This document shows, piece by piece, positions 47,829-57,012 of a DNA stretch of 64,000 bases. Within the stretch, counting starts at the first letter, position 1. Each line of letters starts with the position of its first letter. Below the pieces are notes generated by a model that had not been told where the DNA came from, did not search any database, and was given only the letters and a program-made list of their open reading frames with translations. The stretch is from assembly GCA_963704595.1 (NCBI GenBank), contig OY969922.1, positions 1,922,001 to 1,986,000 of the forward strand, given 5' to 3'. This DNA is from Acuticoccus sp963704595. GTDB taxonomy: Bacteria; Pseudomonadota; Alphaproteobacteria; Rhizobiales; Amorphaceae. A program made the position numbers and the translations under genes.

Positions 47829-48797
47829 ATGATCCGCACTCTGCTTACGGCGACCGCCATTGCCGGCGTTGCACTCACACCGTTCGCGGCTTCGGCGCAG
47901 ACGATGCTGAAGTTCGCGCACGTCTACGAATCCAGCGAGCCGTACCACACCTGCGCCGTCGAGGCGTCCGACAAGCTCCTCGCCGCGACCGACAACCGCT
48001 ACGGCATCGAGGTCTTCCCCGCGTCCTCGCTCGGCAAGGAAGTCGACATCAACGAAGGCCTCGGCATCGGCACGGTCGACATCATCTATACCGGCCAGCT
48101 CTTTGCAGGGCGCGCCTACGGGCCGATCGCCATCGGCGGCTCGCCCTTCATGTTCCGCGACTACGAGCACTGGGACGCCTACCGCAACTCCGACCTCTTC
48201 CAGGAGCTCAGCGACGGCTACACGGACGCGACCGGCAACCACATCGTGGCGCTGACCTACTACGGCAACCGCCACGTTACCTCCAACAAGCCGATCCTGA
48301 AGCCCGAAGACATGGCCGGCCTCAAGATCCGCGTGCCGAACGCGCCCCTTTACATGATGTTCCCGAGGGCCGTCGGCGCGAACCCGACCCCGATCGCGTT
48401 CGCAGAGGTCTACCTCGCGCTGCAGCAGGGCACGGTCGACGCGCAGGAAAACCCGCTCCCGACCATCCAGGCGAAGAAGTTCTACGAGGTGCAGGAGGAC
48501 ATCAACCTCACGGCCCACATCACCGATGCGCTCCTCACCATCGTCGGCGGGCCGGCCTGGAACCAGCTTTCCGAGGAGGATCAGGCGACGCTGACCGAGG
48601 TCCTCAAGGAAACGTCGACCTGCGCCACCGAGCAGATCCGCCAGCAGGAGGCCGAGCTCGTCAAATGGTTCGAGGGCGAGGGCGTGACGGTCAACGAGGT
48701 CGACCGCGGCCCGTTCATCGAAGCCACCAAGAAGATGCACAACGGCGAGATGGCGACCTGGGACCAGGAAACCTACGACCGCCTCCAGGCGCTCTGA
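47829..48797 (+). CDS. dctP: TRAP transporter solute-binding protein DctP
   Basis: Periplasmic receptor of a tripartite ATP-independent transporter. Signal peptide MIRTLLTATAIAGVALTPFA with cleavage near ASAQ. The mature protein starts MLKFAHVYESSEPYH. The conserved LKIRVPNAPLYMMFPRAVGA includes the arginine that binds the substrate carboxylate, and FAEVYLALQQGTVDAQENP is the family signature. 322 aa. GGGAGGA precedes the ATG. Substrate is probably a carboxylic acid; the exact one is not readable. Confidence 0.92.
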   Translation: MIRTLLTATAIAGVALTPFAASAQTMLKFAHVYESSEPYHTCAVEASDKLLAATDNRYGIEVFPASSLGKEVDINEGLGIGTVDIIYTGQLFAGRAYGPIAIGGSPFMFRDYEHWDAYRNSDLFQELSDGYTDATGNHIVALTYYGNRHVTSNKPILKPEDMAGLKIRVPNAPLYMMFPRAVGANPTPIAFAEVYLALQQGTVDAQENPLPTIQAKKFYEVQEDINLTAHITDALLTIVGGPAWNQLSEEDQATLTEVLKETSTCATEQIRQQEAELVKWFEGEGVTVNEVDRGPFIEATKKMHNGEMATWDQETYDRLQAL

Positions 48798-48928
48798 TCT
48801 TCGCCTGACAAGCTGCGGCCGCCGCGCTCCTCGTGCGGCGGCCCCGGCACCCGGCCCGCTACAGCCGACCACCACAGCCAAAGATTTGCGGATGCCACGG
48901 CCGCGGCCTGGCGGGAGGCGATACGCCC

Positions 48929-49477
48929 ATGAACGACCAATCCGTGCCGTCCGAGTTCCCCGAAGACGAGCCCGTCGACCTCTCCGACATCCAGTGGGAC
49001 GACGCGCCGGTCCTCGTCGTATTCTGGGCGCTGGCGGCGGTGGTCTTCCTCCAGTTCTTCACCCGCTACGTCCTCAACGATTCCCTCGGCTGGACCGAGG
49101 AGATCGCGCGCTTCCTCCTCATCGCCGTCACCTTCATCGGGTCGATCATGGCGGTGCGGAAGGGAAGCCACATCGCGGTCGAGATCCTCTACCGCTGGAT
49201 GCCCCGGCCGCTGCGGCGCGTCCTGCAGAGCATCGTCGACGTCGTGTCCGTCGTCTTCTACGGGGCGCTGACGTGGTTCACCTACCAGCTCTCCGGGCGG
49301 ACCTACCAGAAGATGGTGTCGATCGATGTGCCCAAGTCCTGGGTCTACTACGGCGTCACCGCCTGCTTCGCGCTGATGACGATGTACGCAGTCGGCGTCG
49401 CGTTCCGGCACATCCGCACCGGGACGAGCCGCCTCGTCGACCCGGAGCGCCACGCCGCCACCCCCTCGATCGACTGA
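48929..49477 (+). CDS. dctQ: TRAP transporter small permease DctQ
   Basis: Four-helix small membrane subunit, 182 aa, that links the receptor to the large permease. Hydrophobic segments begin VLVVFWALAAVVFLQFF; SLGWTEEIARFLLIAVTFIGS and RKGSHIAVE are the DctQ signature. An acidic N-terminus (EFPEDEPVDLSDIQWDD) is longer than usual. The ATG at 48929 has GGGAGG about 11 bp upstream; an upstream GTG at 48833 would add 32 unlikely residues. Lies 131 bp after dctP. Confidence 0.9.
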   Translation: MNDQSVPSEFPEDEPVDLSDIQWDDAPVLVVFWALAAVVFLQFFTRYVLNDSLGWTEEIARFLLIAVTFIGSIMAVRKGSHIAVEILYRWMPRPLRRVLQSIVDVVSVVFYGALTWFTYQLSGRTYQKMVSIDVPKSWVYYGVTACFALMTMYAVGVAFRHIRTGTSRLVDPERHAATPSID

Positions 49478-49549
49478 AGCGTCCCCGCACACCGACCCGT
49501 TCCTGCTCCGTCCCCCGAAAGGGCGGACGCCGTTCAAGAAAGATCCGAC

Positions 49550-50830
49550 GTGGAACTTGCCCTTCTTTTCGGCCTGCTCTTCGGTTCCATCGCCCTCGGC
49601 TTTCCGGTGGCGATCTGCCTCGCGGGCTCCTCGGCGGTCTTCATCCTGGTGACAGGGCAGGTGCCGTCGATGGTGGTCGCACACCGGATGATCAACGGCG
49701 TCGATTCGTTCCCGCTGCTCGCGGTGCCCTTCTTCATCCTCGCCGGCAACCTCATGAACACCGCCGGGATCACCGAGCGGATCTTCGAGTTCGCCAAGGC
49801 GCTGGTCGGCTGGATGCGGGGCGGCCTCGGGCACGTGAACATCGGCGCGTCGGTGATCTTCGCCGGCATGTCGGGCGCGGCGGTGGCGGACGCCGGCGGC
49901 CTCGGCGCCATCGAGATCAAGGCGATGCGCGACGCGGGCTACGACCCCGGCTTCTCGGTCGGCGTCACCGCGGCGTCGTCCACCATCGGGCCGATCATCC
50001 CGCCTTCGCTCCCCATGGTGATCTACGGCGTGGTCGCGGGCGCCTCCATCGGCCAGCTGTTCGCGGCGGGGTTCATCCCCGGCCTCGTGATGGCCCTCTC
50101 GCTGATGGTGATGGTCTTCTTCTATGCGCGGATCCGCAATTATCCGCGGGATGCGCGCTTCTCGATCCGCCGCCTCGGCACGACCTACCGCAAGGCGTTC
50201 CTGTCGCTGCTGACGCCGGTCATCATCGTCGGCGGCATCCTCACCGGCGCGTTCACCCCCACCGAGGCCGCCATCGCGGCCTGCGTCTGGGCGCTGTTCC
50301 TCGGCCTCATCGTCTACCGCACGCTCACCTGGCGCCGCTTCCTGCGGGTCTCCTACGACACCATCGAGACCACCGCCGTCGTCCTCTTCATCGTCGGCGC
50401 CGCGTCGATCTTCGCGTGGATCCTCACCTCCAACCGGGTGCCGGAGCATTTCGCGGCGCTGCTCCTGTCGGCGTCGGAGAACCCGATCGTCATCCTCATC
50501 CTGATCAACCTGATCCTGCTGATCGTCGGCTGTTTCCTCGAAACCGTCGCGGCGATCACCATCCTGGTGCCGGTGCTCCTGCCGATCGCGGTGAAGATCG
50601 GCGTCGACCCGGTGCATTTCGGCGTCATCATGGTGCTCAACCTGATGATCGGGCTTCTGACGCCGCCGATCGGGATGGTGCTCTACGTCCTGTCGCGGGT
50701 CGCCAAGGTGCCGTTCGAGCGGTGCGTGACGGCGACTGCGCCGTTCCTCATCCCGCTCGGGGTGGTGCTGGTTCTCGTCACCTTCGTTCCCGCCATCACC
50801 ATGTGGCTGCCCACGCTGATCTACCGCTGA
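49550..50830 (+). CDS. dctM: TRAP transporter large permease DctM
   Basis: Main ion-coupled permease, 426 aa, about 11-13 helices. Signatures: DSFPLLAVPFFILAGNLMNTAGI, FAGMSGAAVADAGGLGAIE, GPIIPPSLPMVIYG and LLTPPIGMVLYVLS (paired helical-hairpin sodium sites). GTG start. With dctP and dctQ it completes a sodium-driven importer in the order P-Q-M. Confidence 0.93.
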   Translation: MELALLFGLLFGSIALGFPVAICLAGSSAVFILVTGQVPSMVVAHRMINGVDSFPLLAVPFFILAGNLMNTAGITERIFEFAKALVGWMRGGLGHVNIGASVIFAGMSGAAVADAGGLGAIEIKAMRDAGYDPGFSVGVTAASSTIGPIIPPSLPMVIYGVVAGASIGQLFAAGFIPGLVMALSLMVMVFFYARIRNYPRDARFSIRRLGTTYRKAFLSLLTPVIIVGGILTGAFTPTEAAIAACVWALFLGLIVYRTLTWRRFLRVSYDTIETTAVVLFIVGAASIFAWILTSNRVPEHFAALLLSASENPIVILILINLILLIVGCFLETVAAITILVPVLLPIAVKIGVDPVHFGVIMVLNLMIGLLTPPIGMVLYVLSRVAKVPFERCVTATAPFLIPLGVVLVLVTFVPAITMWLPTLIYR

Positions 50831-50916
50831 GCGGAAAGCCGGACGCGAAAACGCCTGCCTGGATCATCTCCCGGCAGGCGTCAGGGCAGTTCGAGCGAAC
50901 GCCGGGCCTCAGGCCC

Positions 50917-51222
50917 TCAGTGGGTCCAGGGGGCGACGCGGTCGGTGCGGAAATTGTCGGAGTAGGAGAGCTTCTTGTCGGCCGGGGCGTTGGCTTCCTC
51001 GATCCGGTAGTTGATGCCGCGCCGCTCGGCGTAGGCGACCGCCTCTTCCTTCGTCGGAAATTCGAGGTGGACCTGGCGGATGGTGTCGGCGCTCGACGTC
51101 CAGCCCATCAGCGGATCGACGCCCAGCGGGCTGTCGGCGATGAACTCGAGCCGCCAGCGGCGGTTCTTGCGCGTGCCTGACTGCATGGCGTTACGGGCGG
51201 GTCTGAAGATCCGGGCTCGCAT
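50917..51222 (-). CDS. NDUFS4-like accessory subunit of respiratory complex I (ETC complex I subunit family)
   Basis: 101 aa. Family landmarks: RIFRPARNAMQSG at the N-terminus, WRLEFIADSP, LMGWTSSADTIRQV, the segment EFPTKEEAVAYAERRG and C-terminal YSDNFRTDRVAPWTH. Alphaproteobacterial complex I carries homologues of mitochondrial accessory subunits, and this one corresponds to NDUFS4 (18 kDa AQDQ), on the matrix/cytoplasmic arm. The start at 51222 is chosen because MRARIF is the conserved beginning. Unlinked to nuo genes; convergent with dctM and next to tRNA-Pro. Confidence 0.88.
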   Translation of the reverse strand: MRARIFRPARNAMQSGTRKNRRWRLEFIADSPLGVDPLMGWTSSADTIRQVHLEFPTKEEAVAYAERRGINYRIEEANAPADKKLSYSDNFRTDRVAPWTH

Positions 51223-51271
51223 GAAAAACTCCGAACGCTCCGTTGCTGTGTGTGACGATCCTGCCGTGACA

Positions 51272-51348
51272 TGGTCGGGGCAGCAAGATTCGAACTTACG
51301 ACCCTCGGTTCCCAAAACCGATGCTCTACCAGGCTGAGCTATGCCCCG
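51272..51348 (-). tRNA. tRNA-Pro (anticodon TGG)
   Basis: A 77-base cloverleaf on the minus strand: acceptor CGGGGCA with TGCCCCG, D arm AGCTCAGCCTGGTAGAGC, anticodon loop TTTGGGA, T arm AGTTCGAATCT, encoded CCA. C at position 1 and the CGGGG acceptor are typical of bacterial tRNA-Pro. Upstream of the NDUFS4-like gene on the same strand by 49 bp. Confidence 0.95.
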
Positions 51349-51422
51349 CTCGCCACGTGTCTTGCCCTACACCGCCGGAGCGGCGCGGGCAACTCTCCGC
51401 GCGTGCAAGATCCCATGTCCGC

Positions 51423-52520
51423 TCAATCTTCGACACGGCGGTGGAGGAGGCGGTCGCCGGGCTCGAGGCCGATCTCGGCAGCGACGCCTGCGTTGACCTC
51501 GAAGACGAAGCGCGCGGGCCCTTCGGACGGGACGCCGTCGGTCGAGAACGGCGTGGTGTCGGCGGCGACGTTCACCACCGTGCCGTCGGCGCGGATGAAG
51601 ATGATGTCGAGCGGCAGCGGTGTGTTCTTCATCCAGAACGAGCGCATGCCCTCGTTGCCGAAGTCGAACAGCATGCCGTGGTCGCGCGCCATCGTCTCGC
51701 GGAACATCAGCCCGCGCGCCCGCTCCATCGGATCATCCGCAATCTCGATGGTGAAGTCGTGGACGCCGGAGCCGGCGACGAGCCGTGCCTGATCGGACCG
51801 GACGGGGGTCTCTGCCGGGGAGAGGGTGGGGGGCGCAGCGTTCGCAGCGGTGGCCGCTTCGGAGGCGGATGCCTCGGCGGCGGACCCGTCTTCGGCACTG
51901 GCCTCTTCTTCGGTACCGGCCAGCGCGGCGGCAGCGTCCCTGCGGGCATCGTTCGCGCCGTCGGGAGTGTCCGGGGCGCCGTCGTTCACCACGGTTTCGA
52001 GGAGTTCGCTGGCTGCGGGCGCGGCCTCCGCAGGCGGTGCAGTCGGCTCGGACGGCGTATTGATGACCGCCGATTCCACGGCGCTCTCAATCGCCGATGC
52101 CGGCTGCGCTGCGGCTTCCGCCGCCTCCTGTTCCGCTTCCTGCAACGCGGAGCGCGGCCGTGCCTCCGCCGCGCCGGTCTCCTCGGGTTGTGAGGTTTCG
52201 GTGGTATCGGCAGGGGTGGCAGTCGTGGTCAGGGCGGGCTCGCCGACCGGCGCCGGCGGTTCGGCGGCGGGAACGGGCGCCTGCGGCGTGGCGGGCGCGG
52301 CCGGGCTCACGGGTCCGGCCTGCGCGACCAGTTGCCCGCGAGCGGCCTTCGAAACCGAGTTCTCCCGCACGCGCCCGAAGTCGATGCCGGAAAGGCCTCG
52401 GGTCGCATTTGATTCCGGTTGAAGCGAAATGGCTTCAGCCGGAACGGCGGCCGAGGCCGGTGCCGTGAGCAGGACTGCAATCAACACGCTGGCGAGCGCT
52501 GCATTTCGCCGACGACCCAT
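51423..52520 (-). CDS. Exported DUF192 protein with a long low-complexity linker
   Basis: 365 aa. Signal peptide RRRNAALASVLIAVLLTAPA with cleavage near ASAAVP. A linker of roughly 190 residues follows, rich in Ala, Pro, Glu and Thr, then a C-terminal DUF192 domain of about 110 residues: FTIEIADDPMERARGLMFRE, GMLFDFGNEGMRSFWMKNT and PLPLDIIFIRADG. Typical DUF192 proteins are 150-180 aa, so the linker is the oddity. DUF192 has no known biochemical role. The ATG at 52520 is preferred; a start at 52877 would add an unlikely basic stretch. Confidence 0.82.
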   Translation of the reverse strand: MGRRRNAALASVLIAVLLTAPASAAVPAEAISLQPESNATRGLSGIDFGRVRENSVSKAARGQLVAQAGPVSPAAPATPQAPVPAAEPPAPVGEPALTTTATPADTTETSQPEETGAAEARPRSALQEAEQEAAEAAAQPASAIESAVESAVINTPSEPTAPPAEAAPAASELLETVVNDGAPDTPDGANDARRDAAAALAGTEEEASAEDGSAAEASASEAATAANAAPPTLSPAETPVRSDQARLVAGSGVHDFTIEIADDPMERARGLMFRETMARDHGMLFDFGNEGMRSFWMKNTPLPLDIIFIRADGTVVNVAADTTPFSTDGVPSEGPARFVFEVNAGVAAEIGLEPGDRLLHRRVED

Positions 52521-52850
52521 CAGAGCCGGGGAAGGTGTGCCCGAAGGCCCTCGATGTGTCACTCGTCTCTCCGCCGCATTCTGCATCGCGGCCACAAGCC
52601 GGATCGCCACGCCTCTATGCCACGAATATGGGCCCGAGACACCCGCCGCACAGCCCACCCCGCGTGCCGCGTGATCGAACGATGCGCGGGATCCCACGTG
52701 GCACGCTGGCCGACGCTTGCGCGCGACGCGGCGCAGCGGCCGATCGGATCTGAACGGAAATGGAGCACGACGCGGCGCGGTGAGGGGGCTTTCAGGCGCG
52801 GGACATTGCGCGGGCGACGTCGAGCATCGCCAACCCGACCGAGGTCCGGC
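52521..52850. other. Gap upstream of the DUF192 gene
   Basis: About 330 bp before the repeat array begins. No gene, RNA or clear promoter could be supported on either strand. Confidence 0.4.
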
Positions 52851-52859
52851 CCATCGGCC

Positions 52860-53893
52860 GCGGTTGGCGGCTGGCATGCGGGCCCGGGTGAGGGCGCGGA
52901 CCGAACGCCGCGTCAGTGCCGAAACGGTTCGGGGGATAGATCGCGGGGCGGAAGCGCGTCCTGATCAGCCGCACGGCATTCCCGCATGGGCCGAGCGGAA
53001 GCACGCGGGCCATGGCCCGGCCTGATGTGGAGCGGGGAAGCGACCGAAGTGTCTGGAGGCTACACGCGGGTTGGATGCGCGTCCGAGCAGGCGCGCGGCA
53101 GGCCCGCACAAGCCGGGTGGCAGCTCGTAAGAAGGAGCTCCGGCCAGATTTGAAGTGCGGCAGTGGCGCTAGTGTCTGGAGGCTGCAGGCGGGCCGGGTG
53201 CGCCGCCTGAGCTGGCGCGCAGCAATCCCGCTAGAGCCGAAACACAGCACGCGAGAATGAGCCTGCCGCGATATGGAGCGCGCTAGCGAACAAGTGTCTG
53301 GAGGCTGCACGCACGCTGGATGCGTGGCCTGAGCAGGCGCCGCGGCGTGCCGCACGAGTCTGGCGGCTGCACGCTGGGCGGAGCCGGGCCTGATAAGGAG
53401 GCACGGCGGTGACGCAAGTGTCTAGGGACTGCACGCGCGCGCTGGAGGCGCGGCCTGAGGGACGCACGGCCGTCCCGCAAGAACCGGGGGCAGCTCGCGG
53501 GACGGGGACCCGGCCTGATCTCGAGCGCGGCACTTGCGCAATTGCCAGGTTGCACGCGGGCTAGAGTGCGGGCTGAGCGGGAGCGCGGCGGACTTCACGA
53601 GCCGTGCGGTAGCACGCAAGACCGAGGCCCGGCCTGATGTGGAGCGCAGCAATGTTGGAAGTGTCTGGAGGCTGCACGCGGAGTGGACTTGCGGGCTGAG
53701 CAGGTGCGGGCCAGTTCCACACGAGTTGGGTGGCCGCGCGGGGGACGGAGCCCGGCCAGATTGGGAGTTCGGCAGTGCCGCACGTATCGGCAGGCAGCAC
53801 ACGGAGTGACGGCGCAGCCGGATGGACGTCGGGCAGTGCCGCACCTATCGGGGGCAGCCCGCGGGGTGGGAGCGCGGCCCGCCGGGGCCGCGC
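52860..53893. repeat. Tandem array of degenerate 61-62 bp repeats (about 17 units)
   Basis: A core resembling GGCTGCACGCGGG recurs at 52868, 52933, 52997, 53058, 53119, 53181, 53243, 53303, 53365, 53427, 53489, 53548, 53608, 53670, 53732, 53793 and 53853, with spacings of 59-65 bp, mostly 61-62. Shared flanks are GTCTGG before the core, GGCCTGA about 30 bp after it, and GCGGCAG before the next unit. In part of the array every second unit is more alike, for example AAGTGTCTGGAGGCTGCAC at 53047, 53171, 53293 and 53660, giving a higher-order period near 122 bp. Divergence between units is high. The array ends about 7 bp before the cold-shock gene stop. No open frame across it looks coding. Confidence 0.85.
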
Positions 53894-53899
53894 TCTAGC

Positions 53900-54577
53900 T
53901 CAGTGCGACTGCGGGACGTTGACGCCGCTCTCGGGCAGGATTTCGGCGGCCATCAGGCCCTTGGGGCCGTTGCCGAAACGGACGCGGACGAGCTGGTTGG
54001 GGCGCAGCTCGGCGACACCGAAGCGGCGCAGCGTCTCCATGTGGACGAAGATGTCCGGCGTGCCGTCGCCGCGCGTCAGGAAGCCGTAGCCCTTGCTGCG
54101 GTTGAACCATTTTACGCGCGCGATCTCCGCGGGGCCTTCCGGGATGATCTGGGTGTGGGCGCGGGACGGGGGGAGCTGCGAGGGGTGCGCCGCGCTCAAT
54201 TCATCCATCGACAGGATGCGGAACGCCTGCTTGCCCTTCGGCCCGTCGGTGACTTCGCACACGACGCGCGCGCCTTCGTAGGCGCTCTGGTAGCCGTCCC
54301 GGCGAAGGCAGGTGACGTGGAGGAGAACGTCCGGCCCGCCATCGTCGGGGATGATGAAGCCGTAGCCCTTGCCGACGTCGAACCATTTGATCGAGCCCGA
54401 CATCTCGGTCAGGCCTTCGAGCCCTTCCAGACCGGGGGCATCTTCGCGATCGGTGACTGAATAGTCTTCGTAATACTGCATCATCTTGTTGTCGTTCACC
54501 ACGCTACCCGCCACATCGGAACCAAGACCAACATCACCAATCGAATCGTGATTGCACTTGATGAGGTTACCATTCAT
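53900..54577 (-). CDS. Double cold-shock-domain protein
   Basis: 225 aa with two cold-shock domains, where ordinary Csp proteins have one in about 70 aa. Domain 1: GSIKWFDVGKGYGFIIPDDG then VLLHVTCLRRDG; domain 2: ARVKWFNRSKGYGFLTRGDG then IFVHMETLRRFG. Both keep the RNP1 (KGYGF) and RNP2-like (VLLHV, IFVHM) aromatic RNA-binding motifs. A ~55-residue acidic N-terminus may partly be leader: the ATG at 54577 gives the longest form, and MMQYYEDYS is an internal alternative. A single-stranded nucleic acid chaperone is expected. Double-CSD proteins are known in alphaproteobacteria. Confidence 0.87.
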   Translation of the reverse strand: MNGNLIKCNHDSIGDVGLGSDVAGSVVNDNKMMQYYEDYSVTDREDAPGLEGLEGLTEMSGSIKWFDVGKGYGFIIPDDGGPDVLLHVTCLRRDGYQSAYEGARVVCEVTDGPKGKQAFRILSMDELSAAHPSQLPPSRAHTQIIPEGPAEIARVKWFNRSKGYGFLTRGDGTPDIFVHMETLRRFGVAELRPNQLVRVRFGNGPKGLMAAEILPESGVNVPQSH

Positions 54578-54640
54578 TCACCCTTTCCGCGACGGTGTTT
54601 CGCACCGGGCGAACAAATGTTGCCAAAGAGACACAGACTT

Positions 54641-55420
54641 TTAATCAAATCCGGCCTCTTCCAAAGGAGAAAATGTCCGCGCGATCGGACTTCTAATGAC
54701 GGCATCGGCAAGTTCGTCTTGCTCCGTCGCGCTGCCCGTCACGATCACGACCTTCGCGCCGGCCGCCTTCGCCATCGCGGGAAGCGCGGCCACGGGGTAG
54801 ACGACGAGCGAGGAACCGACCGCGACGAGGAGGTCGCAGCTGACCGCCTCCTCCTGCGCGCGGGCAAGCGGTTCCATCGGCATCTGTTCCCCGAAGGAGA
54901 CGACCGCGGCCTTCACCAGCCCGCCGCAGGACGGGCACGAGGGTGACTGACCGGACGTTTCAACAATCTGTTTCGCCTGCGAAATCGCCATATGCTCGCC
55001 GCATGAGAGGCAGTGCGCGTGGGCGCAGGTGCCGTGGATCTCGGTCAGCATCGCGGCGGGGGTGCCGGCGCGGCCGTGCAGGCCGTCGATGTTCTGCGTC
55101 ACCACGTGGGCGACGGGGCCGGTCCGCGCCTTCTGCGCGATCACCCTGTGCGCGGCATTGGGTTCGGCGCGGGTGAAGATCTCGTCCATTTCGAAGCTGC
55201 GGCGCCAGTCTTCGAGGCGGGCGGCTTCGCTGGTGACGAACGCGTCGTAGGTGATCGGCTCCATCTGCGACCAGCGTCCACCCGGGCTGCGGAAATCGGG
55301 AATGCCGGACTCGGTGGAGATCCCGGCGCCGGTCAGCACCAGTGTGCGGTCCGACTGCGCGAAATACTGCGCAAGTGCGGCCGCTCCCTCGGTCTCGTCA
55401 GTGATGATCCGATATTCCAT
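54641..55420 (-). CDS. cobB: NAD-dependent protein deacylase (sirtuin)
   Basis: NAD-dependent lysine deacylase. Motifs: VLTGAGISTESGIPDFRSPG, the catalytic His in TQNIDGLHGRAG, a Cys4 zinc module (CLSC and CPSC), and VAVGSSLVVYPVAALP. About 259 aa. The start at 55420 (MEYRII) gives the normal sirtuin N-terminus; 55474 would add a basic stretch. On the same strand as comM with a 56 bp gap. Confidence 0.9.
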   Translation of the reverse strand: MEYRIITDETEGAAALAQYFAQSDRTLVLTGAGISTESGIPDFRSPGGRWSQMEPITYDAFVTSEAARLEDWRRSFEMDEIFTRAEPNAAHRVIAQKARTGPVAHVVTQNIDGLHGRAGTPAAMLTEIHGTCAHAHCLSCGEHMAISQAKQIVETSGQSPSCPSCGGLVKAAVVSFGEQMPMEPLARAQEEAVSCDLLVAVGSSLVVYPVAALPAMAKAAGAKVVIVTGSATEQDELADAVIRSPIARTFSPLEEAGFD

Positions 55421-55476
55421 GCCACTTCTTAAGATCGGAATTCGCCGGCCTGACAAGAGAGGTTCACCCAGCATGG

Positions 55477-57012
55477 TTACGACGTCCGATGGTAGGCCAG
55501 CGCTTCGGCGACATGCTGGCGCTTTATGGTTTCGTTGGCGGCCAGGTCAGCAATCGTCCGCGCGACCTTGAGGATCTTGTGGTAGGCGCGGGCGGAGAAA
55601 CGGCGCTCGCCCGCGACCTTGTCGAGGAGGTTGGTTGCTTCAGGCTCGGTCTGAAGCGTGCTTTCGATCAGCTCCGGGCCACAATCAGCATTGGTCTTGA
55701 CGCCGGGTAGGCCCCTGAAGCGCTCGGCCTGGCGATGACGCGCGTCGGCAACGCGGGCGGCGACGGCCGACGACGGCTCGCCGGAGGGGGCGTGAAGGTC
55801 CGCCGGCGAGACCGCGCCGACGCGGAAGGACAGGTCGATCCGGTCGAGCAGGGGGCCGGAGAGGCGGGCCTGATAGTCGGCCTCGCAGGCCTTGCCGCGC
55901 TTGCACGAATGCCCGGGCTCGCCTGCGAGCCCGCAGCGGCAGGGGTTCATCGCCGCGATGAGCTGGAAGCGCGAGGGATAGGTGACGCGGTGCTGGGCGC
56001 GGGCGATGGTGGCGCTGCGCGTCTCCAGCGGTTCGCGCAACGCGTCGAGCACCTGCGGGGCGAACTCGGGCAACTCGTCGAGGAAGAGGATGCCGCCGTG
56101 GCAGAGCGAGATCTCGCCGGGGCGGGCGCGCGGGCCGCCGCCGACCAGCGCCGCCATCGACGCGGAGTGATGCGGCGCGCGGTAGGGCGCGTATGTCGAA
56201 AGCCGACCGTCGGAGAGCTGGCCGGCGACGGAGCGGATCATCGCGCTTTCGAGCAGCGTTTCCGGATCGAGCTCGGGCAGGATCGACGGAAGCCGCTCAG
56301 CCAGCATCGATTTGCCGGACCCCGGCGGCCCGGTGAGGAGGAGGTTGTGCCCGCCTGCCGCCGCGATCTCGAGGACGCGCTTGGCGCTTTCCTGCCCCTT
56401 CACGTCTGACAGGTCGCGCGGGCGGCCGGGCGGCAGGCTGATCCTCGGGTCGGGCCGCGTGAGGATCTGGGTGCCGCGGAAGTGGTTGGCGAGGGCCGCA
56501 AGGCTTCTGGGCGCCAGGATCTCCATATCGGCCGAAGCCCAGGCGGCCTGCGGCCCGTCCTCCGCCGGGCAGATGAGGCCCATCCCGAGGATGTTGGCGC
56601 CGACCGCCGCCGGGAGCACCCCTGCGACGCCGACGATCCGCCCGTCGAGGCCGAGTTCGCCAAGGATGACCGAGTTCTCGACAGCTTCGGCCGGGATGGC
56701 GCCGAGCGCCGCCATCAGCCCCAGCGCAATCGGCAGGTCATAGTGGCTGCCGGCCTTCGGCAGGTCGGCCGGGGCGAGGTTGACGGTGATGCGCCGCGGG
56801 GGGAGGGCGAGCCCGATGGCAGAGAGCGCGGCGCGCACACGCTCGCGGCTCTCGGTGACGGCCTTGTCGCCGAGGCCGACGATGCTGAACGCCACCGCGC
56901 CTGCCGCAACCTGGACCTCGACCGCGACCGGCACGGCCTCGATCCCGCGGAAGGCGATGGTGGTGACACGGCTCAACACGGGCGGAACTCTGCACTGGTT
57001 CACGATAAACAA
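55477..57012 (-). CDS. comM: ComM/YifB-family magnesium chelatase-like AAA+ ATPase
   Basis: Hexameric helicase that promotes branch migration during natural transformation, also called YifB. N-terminal ChlI-like domain (FSIVGLGDKAVTESRERVRA), Walker A LLTGPPGSGKSMLAERLP, Walker B GILFLDELPEF, sensor AAMNPCRCG, and the C-terminal RFSARAYHKILKVARTIADL. About 511 aa from the ATG at 57012; a GTG at 56979 matches the usual VLSRV start slightly better. Competence itself cannot be inferred: ComM is widespread in non-competent bacteria. Confidence 0.9.
   Translation of the reverse strand: MFIVNQCRVPPVLSRVTTIAFRGIEAVPVAVEVQVAAGAVAFSIVGLGDKAVTESRERVRAALSAIGLALPPRRITVNLAPADLPKAGSHYDLPIALGLMAALGAIPAEAVENSVILGELGLDGRIVGVAGVLPAAVGANILGMGLICPAEDGPQAAWASADMEILAPRSLAALANHFRGTQILTRPDPRISLPPGRPRDLSDVKGQESAKRVLEIAAAGGHNLLLTGPPGSGKSMLAERLPSILPELDPETLLESAMIRSVAGQLSDGRLSTYAPYRAPHHSASMAALVGGGPRARPGEISLCHGGILFLDELPEFAPQVLDALREPLETRSATIARAQHRVTYPSRFQLIAAMNPCRCGLAGEPGHSCKRGKACEADYQARLSGPLLDRIDLSFRVGAVSPADLHAPSGEPSSAVAARVADARHRQAERFRGLPGVKTNADCGPELIESTLQTEPEATNLLDKVAGERRFSARAYHKILKVARTIADLAANETIKRQHVAEALAYHRTS

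Noticed and set aside
52860..53893. CRISPR array
   Set aside because: Units are 61-62 bp, degenerate throughout, with no constant repeat alternating with unique spacers and no cas genes.
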